From Ctenosaura bakeri (lineage: Eukaryota; Chordata; Lepidosauria; Squamata; Iguanidae), in assembly GCA_948474755.1 (NCBI GenBank), contig CAOLHI010000562.1, positions 372,001 to 436,000 on the forward strand: a stretch of 64,000 nucleotides of DNA. Reading direction: 5' to 3'. The position numbers and the translations under genes are program-made. This document shows, one piece after another, positions 10,386 through 25,300 of the stretch (positions are counted from its first letter, which is position 1; the number at the start of each line of letters is the position of its first letter). Below the pieces are notes generated by a model that was not told where the DNA came from, did not search any database, and saw nothing but the letters and a program-made list of their open reading frames with translations.

Positions 10386-13300
10386 GTGAGGGGGCTCGCG
10401 GGCATGGCGGCGGGCTCCCAAACACACAACTCCGGGACCCGTTCGCACCACACGGCTGCGGCATCCTGGGGGCTGGAGTCCGGGGGGGGGGCTTGAGGGC
10501 TCCCCTTGTGCCTCTGAGCGAACCGCCGCAGACCTCAGGATGGCGCCGTAGCAGTTCACGTGGGAGCGGCGGTGGGGTGTGAATGGACCCCCGTGTTTCC
10601 CAACCGTGTTTCTGCTGTCTCCCTCCCTGCCCCGCCCATCTGCCGTTTCCATGCCATTTAAACCAGGACTTCACCCCAGAACTTTACCCAGTTTATCAGG
10701 GGCTCAGATTTCGATTAGTTGAAAAGTGATGAAAAAGAGGCTTGTGGTCCCTTACAGGGTAATGGAGGGGTGAGAATCATGCAGCCCTCTCAGTGTTGTT
10801 GGGCCACAGGTCTCATCATGCCTTAGCCAATGGCGATGACCACTGGGACCTGTCATCTAGGATATCTAGGGGATTGCATTATTCCGTCTATGGAATGTCT
10901 GTGATTTGAAGCTGTGTCCACCTACCGAAGTCCAGTACTCTGTTTCCAGAAACATAATGTCTGATTGAACTTTACTTTCCTTCTTCGTTTTGCCCCTCAG
11001 AATAGCTTTAGTAGGCTTTAGATGCGTTGTAATTTATTTCCCAGCTTTTTCAAGGAACGGAATTTAATAGGTGAGTGAATGTTTCATAGACATGAGTCTA
11101 GGAAACCCATCTTTAGGGAGTGTGTGTATTTTGTATGTTTAGAATGTTAAGTTCTTAGACAACGTAGTATGAAGGAATTCTCATTCCTTGACATAAATAG
11201 ATCATAAAAACAAAATATGGTTGATCAGAAAAACTGATTAAAAGTTTGTGTAATTAACGGCTAGTGACCCTTTGTTTGGGCCACATTCCACTGGAAACCC
11301 ATCAAAAGCCAAATGCTGACAGCAGACAGAGGCAGATGCCAAAATTGCTGCAGCCACACACACACCCAGATCTCTTTCTCTCCCCACCCCTTCAGCCTAG
11401 GCTAGGAATGGGAATCCGACAATCCTTGAGTTCTTGTTAAACTGTAACTGTTAGCCCTAGCCAGCACGTGTAGTTGTAAAGAACCTTGGGAGCTGTACGG
11501 AAGGCTGCACAATCTCCACTCCAACCAAGCTAGAAATCCAGAAGGAGACTGCCTTCTGGATTGCTAGCTGACTGCATTTTCTTCTCTGAGCACTTTTCAC
11601 AGCATTTGGAGGAAGCCTTTGAGAAATGCAAAAGTAGAATCTAGTTGTATTGCTTAGTACTGTAGTCTCCTTCTCTCTGCCCTGTACTATTTGAAGTAAA
11701 AGGAATTCTACCTTCAGGACCTGTGACTTCAAGGTGCTTCAGTTGGTTTATATGGTGGCTGGCAGCTGAGTTAGCTTCTCTCTCCCTGTTCTTTGGGAAG
11801 GCTCAGCAGGCTGGAGGTTCCTCACTACTGATATAATTGGCTATGCTATTGTTTAGGTATCTATATAGCTTCGTACACTTCTCTTGACATTATTTATGTT
11901 CTCAGAGGCATGGAGTGTTATTCTAAGTAACATGTGGCATTCCATAATACATTTATTTGCCTTTGAACTGGCACAAGACTATTTCTTGCTTTCATTCAGA
12001 AGAAAACTAGCACTGCTGTCCTTTAGAAATCCAGTGCTGAGCCCTTGTTTCATTAAGCTGCTTTAGCCTGTGTAGAATGGATGGAGAGCTTTATTCAGGT
12101 GCGAAGCTGGATAATTTTCCATCAAGCCCTCCAGGGCTGGATGAAAATCAGGTGCAGCTGGGTAGGTGAGCACCAACCAACCTCTGATGTCTTTGTTCCT
12201 TGAGCCTTTAGTGTGCACAGGCTGGTACATTAAAGCCAGGTCTCTGACCCAGGCACTGGATGCAGAAGTGATGCATGCTGTTCTTTGGTTAAGATAGCGT
12301 CTCTTGCACCAAGTCTTCCCCCACTGATGATGGCACAGACAAAACTTTTCATAGATAGGAGTAAGAATTCTCTTGTATATTTCCTAGGTCTTCCCGGTTA
12401 GGAGTAGAAGTGACCTAGGAGAGGGGAGGATCTTACCTCTAGGAGTATAGCTTGGGAGTCAGGCCACCCTAGAGGCTGGAAGCTTTCCCACCACTACCAC
12501 TTTTTTGCTGTATACTTGATAATATATCAGTCTGAATGTGACACATTTACCATCTACTCAGATCTGCCAAATGTTTATCAAAGTTCTTGCCCATGCTGTT
12601 ACAGGGAGAAGAAAATATCTATTGAGTCTGCGATGGTTGTGGTTGTGAGGAACAGATTCGTATTTTCATAGTATCTCTCCACTGTTGGTCTTGCCAAGTA
12701 CCATAAGACACTAAAGAAGACATTTTAATTGTTTTTAATCTTAAAGCTTGACAATGGCCATTTCCGCACCAGACTGTTATAGTGCTATTAGCCAGGCTGC
12801 CCCTCCCTAAACTGCAAACCCCAGGATTCCATAAGATGTTGAAAGTGGAATAATAGTGCTATAACAGGCTAGTGTGGAAATGGCTAGTGTGAATTGCAAT
12901 AACTTCTGTTTTTGTTAGTGTAAATCATGCCTTACCATAGCCAGCTCTAGAGTTCTTGAATTACGTATAGCTTCTGCTGCCTGTTTCACCTTTCTAATTT
13001 TAAAACAAAAGCTTTGTTCTCTGCAAAATGTTATTATGTGAATGTTATATTAAGTAGCTTCAAATTTGCTTTTTCTTCCCTCCCAGACAGCTGTTATTGC
13101 ACACGTAACTGCATCAAAGTTGCCAAACCTTCATAGACATGAGGATGAAAAGTTCTTTCTGACTGCTGAAGATAAGAAGGAATCTGTGCCAAGCCTGTGT
13201 GATCCTCCAACACGTGAGCTTTCCGTAGTTGTGCCTTCGTATAATGAGGAAGAACGGTGTAAGATTAAGTCCTTGTTTTCCTAATGCATATACTTTAACA

Positions 13301-16300
13301 TGATGCTTTGTCTTTGTCTTTCTCCCCCCACCAATTTCATTTTACTCAAACCAGATTCTCCCTTCTCCCTGCTCCACATTTTCTTACAGTGCCATTGATG
13401 ATGGATGAAGCTTTAGAGTATCTGGAGAAGAGACAGGTATCTTACAAATATTACTTTGACATTATTTCATAATATCCAGTGAAAACATCCTCAACAGTTT
13501 TTTTCTGTTCTAATTGCTATGATAAAGGAGCATATCATCCCAGGCCAGATTATTATTATTGACATTGGATTCTGCATTTTTGCAGTGGGCTCAAGGTAGC
13601 ATCGCTCTCCTACTACTTTTTGTCCTCACAACAGTCTTGTGAGGTTGATAAAGCTAAAATAAACTTTCATGGTAATAAAATCATGTCCCAGGTCTCATTT
13701 CAACACTTTAGCCTCTATACTACATCGCTTCTCACGCATCTCTTCTTCTAATTTTTATAGAAACAAGATCCTTCGTTCACATATGAGGTCATCGTGGTTG
13801 ATGATGGCAGCAGAGATCACACTACAAAGGTAAGAGATATAATTGTGTCCTATAGATTCAGTATATATTAGTGATAACTATTTCTTTTGGGAAAAAGGCT
13901 CCTAATTCCTGTTCAGATGCATATTACTGGTAAGATAGGAAATACAGAACATAAGGAGAAACTCATATTTTCATATCACTCTTTTCTTTTTTCTGTTATT
14001 TTAAATAAATTCTTTTGATCCAGCCCTCCGTCCACCTGCCCGCTACACCTTGACCCCTCCACCTCCCATCCTCTCCAAAGGCACCACCTCCAAACTCTTA
14101 CTGCTCACACTGTCGCTTTCACACCTCCCCAGATTGTCAGAACCACTATCCTTTCTAGAAAACTCAAGCCATTTTTAGAAGCAGCTGGAGGAAGCACTAG
14201 AAATACTAAGCTCCTCCTCCTCTCCCTCTCTTTCCTACCAGGGGAGGGGAGAGTGCAAGGATGGCTGGATTGCAAGCTGGTGGTAGTGGTGTTGCTAAAC
14301 CCGGATTTAGTTTGCCTGCTCTGACTGTCTGAGAGGGGCAGGAAGGTGCCATGCTGTACAACAAAGAGAAGTTGTGGCTGATGCCTTTTGGGAGGATGGC
14401 GGGGGGGAGAGTAGAGGGAGGGCAGGCTGGATTATAGGCTGCTGGTGGTGCTGCTGGTAAAACCCAGTTGAGTTTGCCTGCTCAGACAATCTGGGAGGAG
14501 CCATGGAAGTGTCAAGGCATGCAGTGAGAGAAGTTGTGGCTGGTGCCTTTTGAGAGGACAGGAGAGAATGGGGGAGGGGGAGAAGGATAAAGGGAATGAG
14601 GAACTGGATTGGCCACTGCCACAACTGGCAGCTGCTTTACAGTACTGTAAAACTGGCAACAGTTTATTTGTGAAATTGTGACTTTTACAAGGGTCCTGCA
14701 CCCATAACTCTCATCAAAGTGGAGGAGTGACTGTACTTCAAACACTCCCCTGCTGATTTTCTCTGAATTTGTCTTCATGTTGTCACACAGGTTTATGAAG
14801 CATCTAGAGCAGAAATTCATTGGAGTATAACTTACTCCAGCTTGAAAGATATGTCATATTTATTCTGGCAGGATTATTCTCAAATTTGAATCAGGATTCA
14901 GTAAAAGAACAATTACAATTAATTCCCTAAATTATCAAATCCTGTGCTTTTTTTTTTTATGAGTGGGTGATAGCAATTGCAGTTGGCTCTCCTCTTTAGC
15001 CAGATTCAGGGATGCAGGACTGTCACAAAAGTGAAAAAATTACAAGCCCGTTCACCTCATAGGAGTAAGCAGCCACAGGCCACAGCAGTTGCCAGTCCTG
15101 CTGCTCTCTCCCTCTCCTCCTACCCTCTGTCTCCTATTGTGCCAGCAGCATCAGCCCCTACTTTCTCTGACTGCACTTCCCATGAGGGGACAGAGGGAAG
15201 GATGATATGAGGGGCTGGGAGGCAGATTGCAGGGTGTGAGGAAAGGGAAGGTACCCTTGGAGGACGGGAGACAGGGGAAGGATCAGAAATGGTGCTAGGA
15301 GCTGGACTGCAGGCTGTACAGTAATAAAAGATAGGGGTTGGTGCTGCTGGGATGGCAGGAGACTAGATGGAGTACAGGGAGGAAGAGAAGTTGGGCCAGG
15401 AGTTGGATCACGGCAGACCGATTCTAAAACCTGGTTGAATTTGCCACCTCTGAAAATCTGGGCAAGATATAGTGGTGCGAGAAGTAGAGGAGCAGAGGAC
15501 CAGTAGCTGCAAACTCTTTAATAATCAAATTCAGAAAAGGGAAACCTGTGAAAGTGGAGAGCAACCTGTAGTAACAGAAGAGGGTCGGCTTGCTGTTATG
15601 GTTTGCAGTAAGGATTTATGGACTTCTCACCAAACCGTGTCCTAAACATCTATGCCAGATTTTTTTTTTTTTAACGACACACTAATACTTACAGCACACT
15701 AATATCTTGGAGAGTTCTTATACTCTAGAATAAGTTTTTTTAACGTTTTTGTTTCTTATAAATTTCTATTTTTCTGTATTAATATTTGATATATATTTGG
15801 TAACATTCTAGACAATTAATTTATACTGTTGCAATTGTTGGCTTTTTAACTTTTTAAAAAGACGGATTTATAACATGTTATAACATTATTCAGCCAGTGT
15901 CAAAAAGAAGTTGGTACAATATACCACATGTGGTGGACATGTCCTAAGGCAAAGAAATATTGGAATGAAATACATAACACTATATGTACATTAATGCAAG
16001 TTCAGTTTGCTAAGATACCAGAATTGTACTTATTAAATATGACAGATGTACTAGAAGGTACGGGTATAAAGAAGTATTGGAGAATAATATTGTACATGAT
16101 AACAACAGCTCGTATTGAGTATGCAAAGTTGTGGAAAACTCAGCAAATACCTTCAACAGAACAATGGTGAGGGACACTTATTGAAAATAGAAATGCAGAT
16201 ATGGTCTCCCAGAGATTAAAAGGGAAATCAGATGATGAGATTCAAAAAGAATGGCAAACTGTAATGGGTAATTGCTGGGTACTAACAGATGGAAATGAGT

Positions 16301-19300
16301 AATTCACGGTTTAAGATAATTAAAGAGATGGCTACTGGATATATATCATGAAGCGGGAAGTGGAGATGGAAATGCAAGAATCAACATGTAATATTAGCAG
16401 TAAATTGTGGTACAATAATATAAGCATTTTAAGAGATACAGTATTGAAAATGAAATCTAGATCAGTGTGGAAGATCAAAAATAATTCATGTAAACTACAC
16501 CTATAATTGTTTGTTTTATATTTGAAATGTGAATAAAATGAGTATTAAAAAAAAACATTATTCAGCCAGTATGATGTAGTGGTTTGAATGCTGGACTGTG
16601 ACTTGGGAGGCCAAGGTTCAAGTCCCTGCTCAGACATGGAAATCCACTGGGTGATCTTGGGCAAGTCACATTATCTCAGCCTTAGAGAAAGGCAAAAGCA
16701 CCCCCTCTAAACTAATCTTGCCAAAAAGAACCCATGAAGAGTTTGCTTTAGGGTGGTCATAAGTCAAAAATGATTTGAAGGCCAACAATAACAGCAATTA
16801 CCTTGTTTGATATCATTCCTTGGGAGGATGTTTTTGTGGAAACAAGTGAAAAGAATTACTCATGTGTGGGCATTGTCTGGATATTTCTTGAAACAGGAGC
16901 TCACTGAAATCAGTCTTTCATTCTCATTCTAAGAAACAACAGGCTGGTGTTCCTTGAGTATTTTTTCCTTGAGTTTGATTTTTAGTTACTTCTGTGCCTG
17001 AATGCTTGGAATGACTAACAACACCCTAAACATCAGAGAATTTTATGAAGTGGTGAAAGGAAAGCAAGTGTCAGTTCACCATTTCACTGTTCAAAGCTTA
17101 CATGAATGCAATATTTTTCCACTGATTTCAGAATACACACATCAAATCTGTCCTAAAGGACTTTGTAGAAAGGCCTCGAAAAGTTGTGTTTATATCCATT
17201 TCATTTTGCAATTTGTTGCATGGAAACTTACAGAACACTGTAATCCACTGTAGAGATTTGGAAGATGGTATGGGAGGAGACAGACATGAAGTTGTATAAC
17301 ATCCTGGGTGATAGACCTCAGGCTCATCTACTGTTCATTTGTTTCTTCAACCATAGAGAAGAATTTCATTATTTATTCATTTTATACAAGTCAGTTTCAA
17401 CTGTGATTTGCAAGTCTGGCTTGTTTAAACTAACCATAATGAGACTGTGTGATTCATAAAACATTGCAAATTGTGGCCACATGGCGCAAGGGTCGGGGGA
17501 GAGGATGTATGCATGGCAAACCATCACTCTTTTTGTCTCAGTTCCGGAAAAAAGGAGTATATCCATGATGATGTGAAATTTTGATAGCAAACTATATTTT
17601 AAAACCTCAAAGTGATATTCACTGACTATATCTTCCATGTAATCTTGGTGGGTATGGGTTACCACAAGAGAAGTAGATGGTAAATGTCATGTGTGTAAAG
17701 AAAAAAATACCACACAGATTCTTAGATTCTCAAATAGAATCCCAATCACTAATAGTGCAAAAATCAATAACACCATGACATTGATTATGATGGTATCTCT
17801 CCTTATACCTCAGGCAGGGAATGTCGTTGTCACTGCTAAGTACTAGTTCAAACCTTTCTAAGATTCTGTTTTATCTTAAGTCATTTTGTTTTATTATGAT
17901 GCATTTTTGGTGTTTTGGCTTCAGTTGCAGTTCTAAATTGACCTTGTATCCCTAAGAATGAAAGGCAGCTTAAAATATTGCATAATTTTTAAAAAATAGA
18001 CAGAATAAGCAATTTATTACAGGGAAGCAAATAAAGATTCTTATGTCTTGTGTGATCTCTCTTATTCATATTTAATGCAGGTTTTGTGTCATGTCATAAG
18101 CATTTTTTTTAATTCCTGTGTTCTATTCCAATTTACATTTGTCCTGTAGGTTGCTCTGAAGTATACTAAAAAATACGGCAGTGACAAAGTGAGAGTTCTC
18201 ACTCTGGTGAAGAATCGTGGAAAGGGAGGAGCTGTCAGAATGGTAAAAAAAATATAAATAATGTTCCTTTCTGTAACTAAGATTATTTTTCCTTAGCAAA
18301 GGAAGATGAGGTTTGTTTGTTTGATTTGTGCATTTAATCAAATTTTAAAATGACTGTAGAAACCTGAGTACCACCATTGTGGTATTGGCAAACAGTCATT
18401 TCATTTCATGTATGTGAAATTAAAATAAATACATATGGCATATGGCTGGATTTGAATAATTCTGCCTTTTAATTTATTTGCCGGTGCATTGATATTGTCC
18501 ACCTGACGTGAGGTACCTTGAAAGAGAATTGCTCTAAGAAGCATAGTGGTATTGGTTCTTTGCCTTTGTGAATATTTGTGAAATAACAGTGCACTAACAA
18601 AATATTCCTGTCGGTATGGCAGACTGCTGTGCACATCTTCATTGTGATCTGGCACCTTGGAACTGGCCAGGTGCATCTTTGGTATGGTATCCCTTGAGGC
18701 CATTGATTGTTCAGCAGAACTAGGTGATAAAGGCCACAGTGTCCAGCAGTTTATATTCAAAAGCCAAAGAGAATGTAGTGAATTACACTTACCATTTTAG
18801 AAGCTAGTTCTGTCAAAAGGAACATGACTTCTTGTAGTCTTTACACAAAATCTATACCAATATAAAACCTTATTCTTCCACCCAGGGTGTTTTGATTTCA
18901 CGAGGGGAAAAAATACTTATGGCAGACGCTGATGGTGCCACAAAATTTGAAGATATTGAAAAAGTAGAAAAAGGTCTTGAGAGTCTCCAGCCTTGGCCTG
19001 TGAGTTTTTTGTTTGTTCATTCTTTTTCTTTATGGCAGTTTATTGTCTTGATATATCTTCAGTAAATAAATCCTGGTTTGTATGTTTGCATGTGTATTTG
19101 CTGAGACACATTTTATATAAAGAGATATTGCCATTTATGGAGGTCCTGTGTCTCTTAGAATTTAAGGCATGATCCAGAAGTTGAACACACTTATTTCCTA
19201 CCAAAATCAGTCAGATTTGACAATGTAACATTTTTCAGGAGTACATTTATGGCAGAATAATGTTGGGTGTTCTGTGTTCATGTTTGAAGTTTTGGTTTGG

Positions 19301-22300
19301 TGCAGAATAGGTTCCGAATATAAGAAGAAACAATGCTTTGACTTCTGTATTGATGAAAAGGGATCAGTTTGGTGCCAGTTTCATTGTGTTAATGAATCAT
19401 GCTGACTAGAAGACTCCTTAATTTGATATGAATTACACATGTGAACCTCACCTGGCGAAGTCATCCACTGATTTAATGCATTATTCCAAACAGTTGTTAA
19501 TGTACTTTTCACTCTCTAGGACAAGATGGCCATTGCCTGTGGCTCTCGAGCTCACTTGGAGAAAGACTCAATAGCACAGGTAAGGTTGATTTTCTTACTT
19601 TTTTTCCTGCACAGACTAGCACACATCTGGTTCCTTGAAGTCAGAAGTAGTGGACAAAATGGAGGGAGTAGTTCCCGTGACCTGCAGAATATCCACACCA
19701 TGTTTGTCTTCCTGCCTGTAGTCAACAGAAACTATACCAGCAGCAAATGCTAGCTATTAGATCTGTTGGAAGAAAAGGTGAAGGTCTTTGATGGATACTT
19801 CTGTATACTAGTTTGTGTGGATGGGTGATTTTTTATTTTTTTAAGATGAGGAGAAGGTGAACCTATTGAAAAGACACTGGGGTGAGGAGGCAAGAAGCAA
19901 AGGTAGTGAAATAACCAGATGCATAGGAGAATCAGAAGTTATTCTGTGCCAGTGGAACTGCATAACTGCCCCTGGAGGGTGACTCTGGGCCAGGGAAGAT
20001 GGTATACCATTCTTTGTTCCACAGAACATTAAGAAAGACACTCAGGATGATATGGATAAGTGGGATTTAAACACTAAACTAAGGAGGAACAGATACGTGA
20101 TTGTGTTTGGAATCCAAGGCAAATGGAGGCAGCCACTTGAAAGCAGAAACGGGTGTGGTCCCTTCCCGGAGCATGGAGAGGCTATCAGACCAACTGGCAG
20201 CAGTTCTCTCCTGTAGGAAAAATGATACAGTGAGAGGAAATGTGGAATGGATCTCCAAAAAGTGTGAGGCTCTGGGTAGCAAAAATGAAATACTTGGGTT
20301 ACAAGTGACATTTCTTCCATCATGACCTACAATACCAGTGTAAAGGACTTCTTCTGGATGATGGGTGCTTCTCTTGGGGACAAAGAAGAATGATCTGAGC
20401 AGGACCCACATCAATCCGATCAGGACAGCTTTCAATTAGGTCCTGGAACTGCAGTAACAAAAGACCAGAATTAATGACTTACCTAAATATTAAAGAAAAG
20501 AACACAAAGGACAAGGCAAGAGAGTAGAGGAGCAGTCCAGTTGATCTACAGGTAAATGCAGCAGAGAAATGGAGAAGGTTCAACATCCATGCCTTCCAGG
20601 TCTCTGTGTACTAATATAGGAGGGAAACAGTGAACAGGATGAACTTGATACAGCCCTGCCTTTTGACACCCTTTTATCTGATGACTCACTCTTTTGACAC
20701 TTAAGGTCAGGTTCCAGGGATTCAGTTCTTCTTGCCTATAGAGGCTTGCTTGAGACTGCTTGTGCACATGTGCTGCTTGCAAAGCAAGCTGAGCTGGAAG
20801 GGCGGGGGAAGGTGCCAAGCCAGCTGAGAGATTTTGCAAGCAGTGCATGCAGGATCAGTGCTCTGTAAGTGAGCCTTTGTAACTTCTTCATGCTCCCCAG
20901 AGTACAGTACACAGGTTCTGCTTTTCAACCAGTTCTGTTTTCTGATAGTGCTCTGGTTTCTAACCTATCAGTACACAGTATAGCTCAGTCCTGTAGAAAT
21001 CTATAGGATCCATAGAAACATGTATAGAAATGGAGCCAGGAATGTGTAGGACCAGAATAGGCTGCAGCATGCAAATGATATTAAATAGAACAAAAAGGGC
21101 TTCTCTAGCTATGTTTGGATGTTGTGGCAAGGTAGAACTATTCAATGTTCAGTTCATTCTTTTCCCAAAATAGGAGTTGGGTTCAACCTGGAACAGTTAA
21201 AGCAAATGATACATAAGGAGGCAGACTTCTTGGTTAAAATAGTCATTATTTCAGTGTGATCATTCTGGAATCATGATCATTGTTTCTTTTTGCCTTTGTT
21301 TTTTAAAAATAAAGATCATTTGAAAGATATATCCAAAAAAGAGTACAGACATCCACTAGTGTTAGGGGCATAGGACCCCCGTGAAAGTGGAAAAACCGTG
21401 AATAACTCTAGGCCTTCTCAAACCATATTTAACACACAAAAAAGTATGATCATATTCCAATATGCATTCCTTTGAGGCATCAGGGTTCTTTCACAAGGCA
21501 GAAGTGGGTGGCTGGTGGGGCCTACTGCCACCTCTGCTGCTGCCCCACACCATTTTTAATAGGGACCTGCAAGCCTCATTTGCAATTCCTCAGTCTCACA
21601 AGGCTTGCAGTGCCTGTTAAAAATGGCACAGGGAGGCAGCAGAGGTGACAGCGAATAATCTGTGAATAATCAGATCTGCAAAAAGTGAAACCCACAAATG
21701 TGGAGAGCTGACTGTACTTCTGGATCTTTATTATATCATATCTGTCTATCTCCATGATGCTTCTTTCCAGTCCTAGATACAAATTGTGATTGCTACAGAA
21801 CTCCATGTTTTCACTTTATTTTTAAATATAATTAATATTTTTGTATACATGTAGATATGGTAAAGTTTATTAGGAAACTTTCTGAATAAGTTTAACCAGT
21901 ATACTTAACAGAGGTGGCTAATATTTTGCCTTTTGTCTTCAGAGGTCATATTTCCGAACACTTCTCATGTATGGATTCCACTTTCTAGTATGGTTTCTTT
22001 GTGTTAAGGAAATCAGAGACACTCAGTGTGGTTTTAAACTACTAACCCGTGAGGCAGCTTATCAAACTTTTTCAACTCTTCACATAGAGCGTTGGTAGGT
22101 ATTACAATTATTTTGATCCCTTGGGAATGCCAATTCAGATAACACTGTCGGTCCATTGGATGTGTAACTGGTTAATAAAAGCAGAAGACTGTGTCTATGT
22201 TCCAGTGAGCTTTACAGTCTGCATTTGCTTGGGCAGGGTAGATGAGAAAGGGCAACAAGGGACAAAAGTGAGCTCATGTAGGTGCCAACTTTGTCTTCAT

Positions 22301-25300
22301 TTGGGTATAAGGAGTGACAACTTATGTGAGACTAGGAAAATACATTTTGCAAGGGTTTTTTTTTCTCCTTCAGAGAGAGAACTGGATCCATATAGAGTTT
22401 TTGAAGGCAAGTAAGAGCAGTGGGGAGAAATGTCCTAAATTCTGGAATTGTGTTTCTTTATCATATATACAAATAACTGCTTTCTGTAATGGAGAAAAAA
22501 TGATAGGCATGTCAAAATTATGTTTGACTTTTACATAGTACTAGCCAGAAAATAGTGATTTGGGACATACAAACATTTATCGCATTTACTCCTTTGTGCT
22601 GAAAAGAATGTCAGTGTCACCAGTATACAAAAAAGATTTGGCATCACTTCAGCATAGTACTCCATATTCATGTTGTGTTGCAGGGCATTTGACGTGGAAC
22701 TACTCTATATTGCTCAGCGCCTTAAAATACCAATAGCAGAAGTTGCTGTCAACTGGACAGAAATTGAAGGTCAGTTGATCTATTGACTGAGTTCCTTGTG
22801 TTCCTATGCCATTTCTCCCAGAAAGTTCAATGTTCTTTCACCAAAGGGCTGTTGATGCCTGTGGCTCAGAGGTCTCTCATTCATTTTTACCATAAGCCAA
22901 AAGCGGCTTGTCAGCAAATAACAAAAGAAAGTAGAAACAGAATATACGGTAGATTATATATGCAGTAGGTGCAAAATAAGACATTATCGAGCCCAGCTCT
23001 GCACACATACCAAAAATGTGGATTGAACGGGAGCAGAACAGAAATAAAGTATAAGCAAATGTGGGATGAGAACAAAGAGGTTGGTCCCGCCTACTAAAGC
23101 ACCGTGTTACTTTTTTTGGATACAGATAACCCAAACATTGTAGTATTTTGGCATACATGCTCCCTCAGATAAAGTCATAGTCTCTTTAATGAACAGACTT
23201 CCTGGTTAACCTTAAGAAACTGAAATGAGAGAGAAGATGTTAGAAAAACATTATGTAATATCAGGCTGTTAAAAAAATAGATACCACAGAATGACACAGG
23301 AAAGGAACTTGGTTTTTTTACATGGAGAACACTTCCCTAAGGTCATCTGAAAGAGGCCTTCCAGGTAGTGCTGTATGCTCCTGAGTAAATTCTATAATAG
23401 CTCACAGTGGGGCATTTAGTGTGGTGGCACCAATTGAATAAAATGTCCATCTCTCAGAAACCTGGCATGCTCCAACATTTTAGAAACATGTTGCTAACAC
23501 ATTTGTAACCATGCCCTGTATAATCTAACCAACCGTCTATCTTTAGATACAATGTAGATTTTTTGTGTTCTATGGTATTTTCAGTTATCGCACACCACTT
23601 TAAAATCTCCAGATCGAAGCAGTCTATAAATATTTTTAAATAAACATATTCCAGAGGACAAAGGCAAAAAAAAGGGGAGAGGGTGACAAAAAGGAGAGGT
23701 TGAAGCAACCCTTCTATAAAAGACCCCAAATCATCCCCTCATTTCCATTCATAAGTCTGTCTTTTTGTCTGAACTGAGTGGCAGCTTATTTTGCCAACAC
23801 TGATTTCTCACCCCAAATTCCAGCGACGTCAGGAGGTGTCACCTGCTGCAACAGAGGCACCTCTTCTAATTTGACTCCAGTTCAAGTGGGATCCTCAATG
23901 CAGTGTGGCAGCCAACACTGAAAAAGGATAGCAAGGAGGAGTGAGGTCAGATGAGAAGAGGGGGTGCTACTGTAGCAGGTCACTCCCTGGCAAGACAGTG
24001 GAAGTTGAAGTGAGGATCGCCATTGGCAAAATAAACTGCCATTCTGTTCAGACAAAAGCATGCATATTTATGAATGGAAATGAGGAGACACACTTGGGGT
24101 CTTTTATAGAAGGGTTGTTTCAACCACCTCTTTTTCTGCTTTCAACCTCCCCCCCCTTTTTTTTTGTGCCTTTTTTCCCTTGTTTACACCTCTGTCTATC
24201 TTAGTCTCCTCTCCTCCTGGCAAAGAAAGCGAAAGCAGAAGAGGGGCATGTTTGAGTGTTTTTAATAGTACAGTGGACTGCTGGAAATGAGGGAAGAAAG
24301 AGAGAAAAGGGCAAACACTGGCTGGCTGGCTTTCAGCCCCAGTGGCACTCAGCTGCTGAGCCTGCCGCCTCCCTACAAAGGAGCAGCCATGTGATGTGAC
24401 AGGCAACATACAGGCCCAGCCAGCCAACCAGTCTGCCTGCCTGACTCCTTTTGCCTTGGTTCCTGTCATGTCACTGCTCCATTGTAGGGGAGGAAATGGG
24501 CTGAACAGCCGTCAAGCCTTTCACAAACTCCTCTGAGAGCACCATGGATCCCAGGGGGTCCATAGACCCCAGGTTAAAAATCACTGTTCAGGAGAATGGA
24601 GGGATGTAGGAGGAAGAACGGATAGTCAAAAATCCTCTGCAGTTGGAACATGCATTAAATATCAGTTCCTTCTACAAATGAAAAGAACCTTTTCATTTGT
24701 GGAAAGGGCAGTCAGGATACCACCCAGTGATTTCAGAGAAAACCCCCACTGATGCTAGTTTATTCTACTAAAACTGAGAAATTTTAGTTAGGAGAGAGAT
24801 CAGCTAACCCTTGCATTTGACATAGGATCATAAAGAGTTGATTTGTTTTGTTTGGACCAGAAGAAGAAAAACATTTTCTTTCTTGTTAACTTAAATAGGG
24901 ATGTAATCTGTGACTTCTGAAGATTAACTGTTTATCTCGAGCAATACCAAAAATTCACATGTAACTTCATTACTTCTACAGACTATATTTATTTAGCTAA
25001 GCTGAGTACTTGGAATAATTTCTAGGTAACATTTTATGTGAGCTACTGTGAGCTCCATGAACTTGGATACAGGTGTGATAAACTTTATGTAGCAGTCTGG
25101 TTGATTGCTGACACCATCAACAGTAATAGTGTGGACATTTCACACACTTTTTATTGCTTTACACTTTCTGAAGGCATAGGGCCACTGGCAATCCACCTCC
25201 AACATGGAAGCAATATTTGGGGAAGAACAGTAGTTTTTTAGCAGTGTTCTCCATGCCTTTAAACTCTCAGAAGACATTATCTTGCCTGCCTTCTCTGTAA

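Noticed and set aside
9971..10674. Long minus-strand ORFs of 128-184 codons upstream of ALG5
   Set aside because: They overlap the GC-rich ALG5 promoter and exon 1 and show only low-complexity Arg/Pro/Ala text; stop-poor GC sequence explains them.
13257..13262. GTGTAA as donor of ALG5 exon 2
   Set aside because: It breaks the frame into exon 3; the GTAAGA donor at 13259 restores the RLP junction.
19850..20848. Cluster of antisense ORFs in ALG5 intron 7
   Set aside because: No domain, splice pattern or family resemblance; lengths are within chance for this composition.
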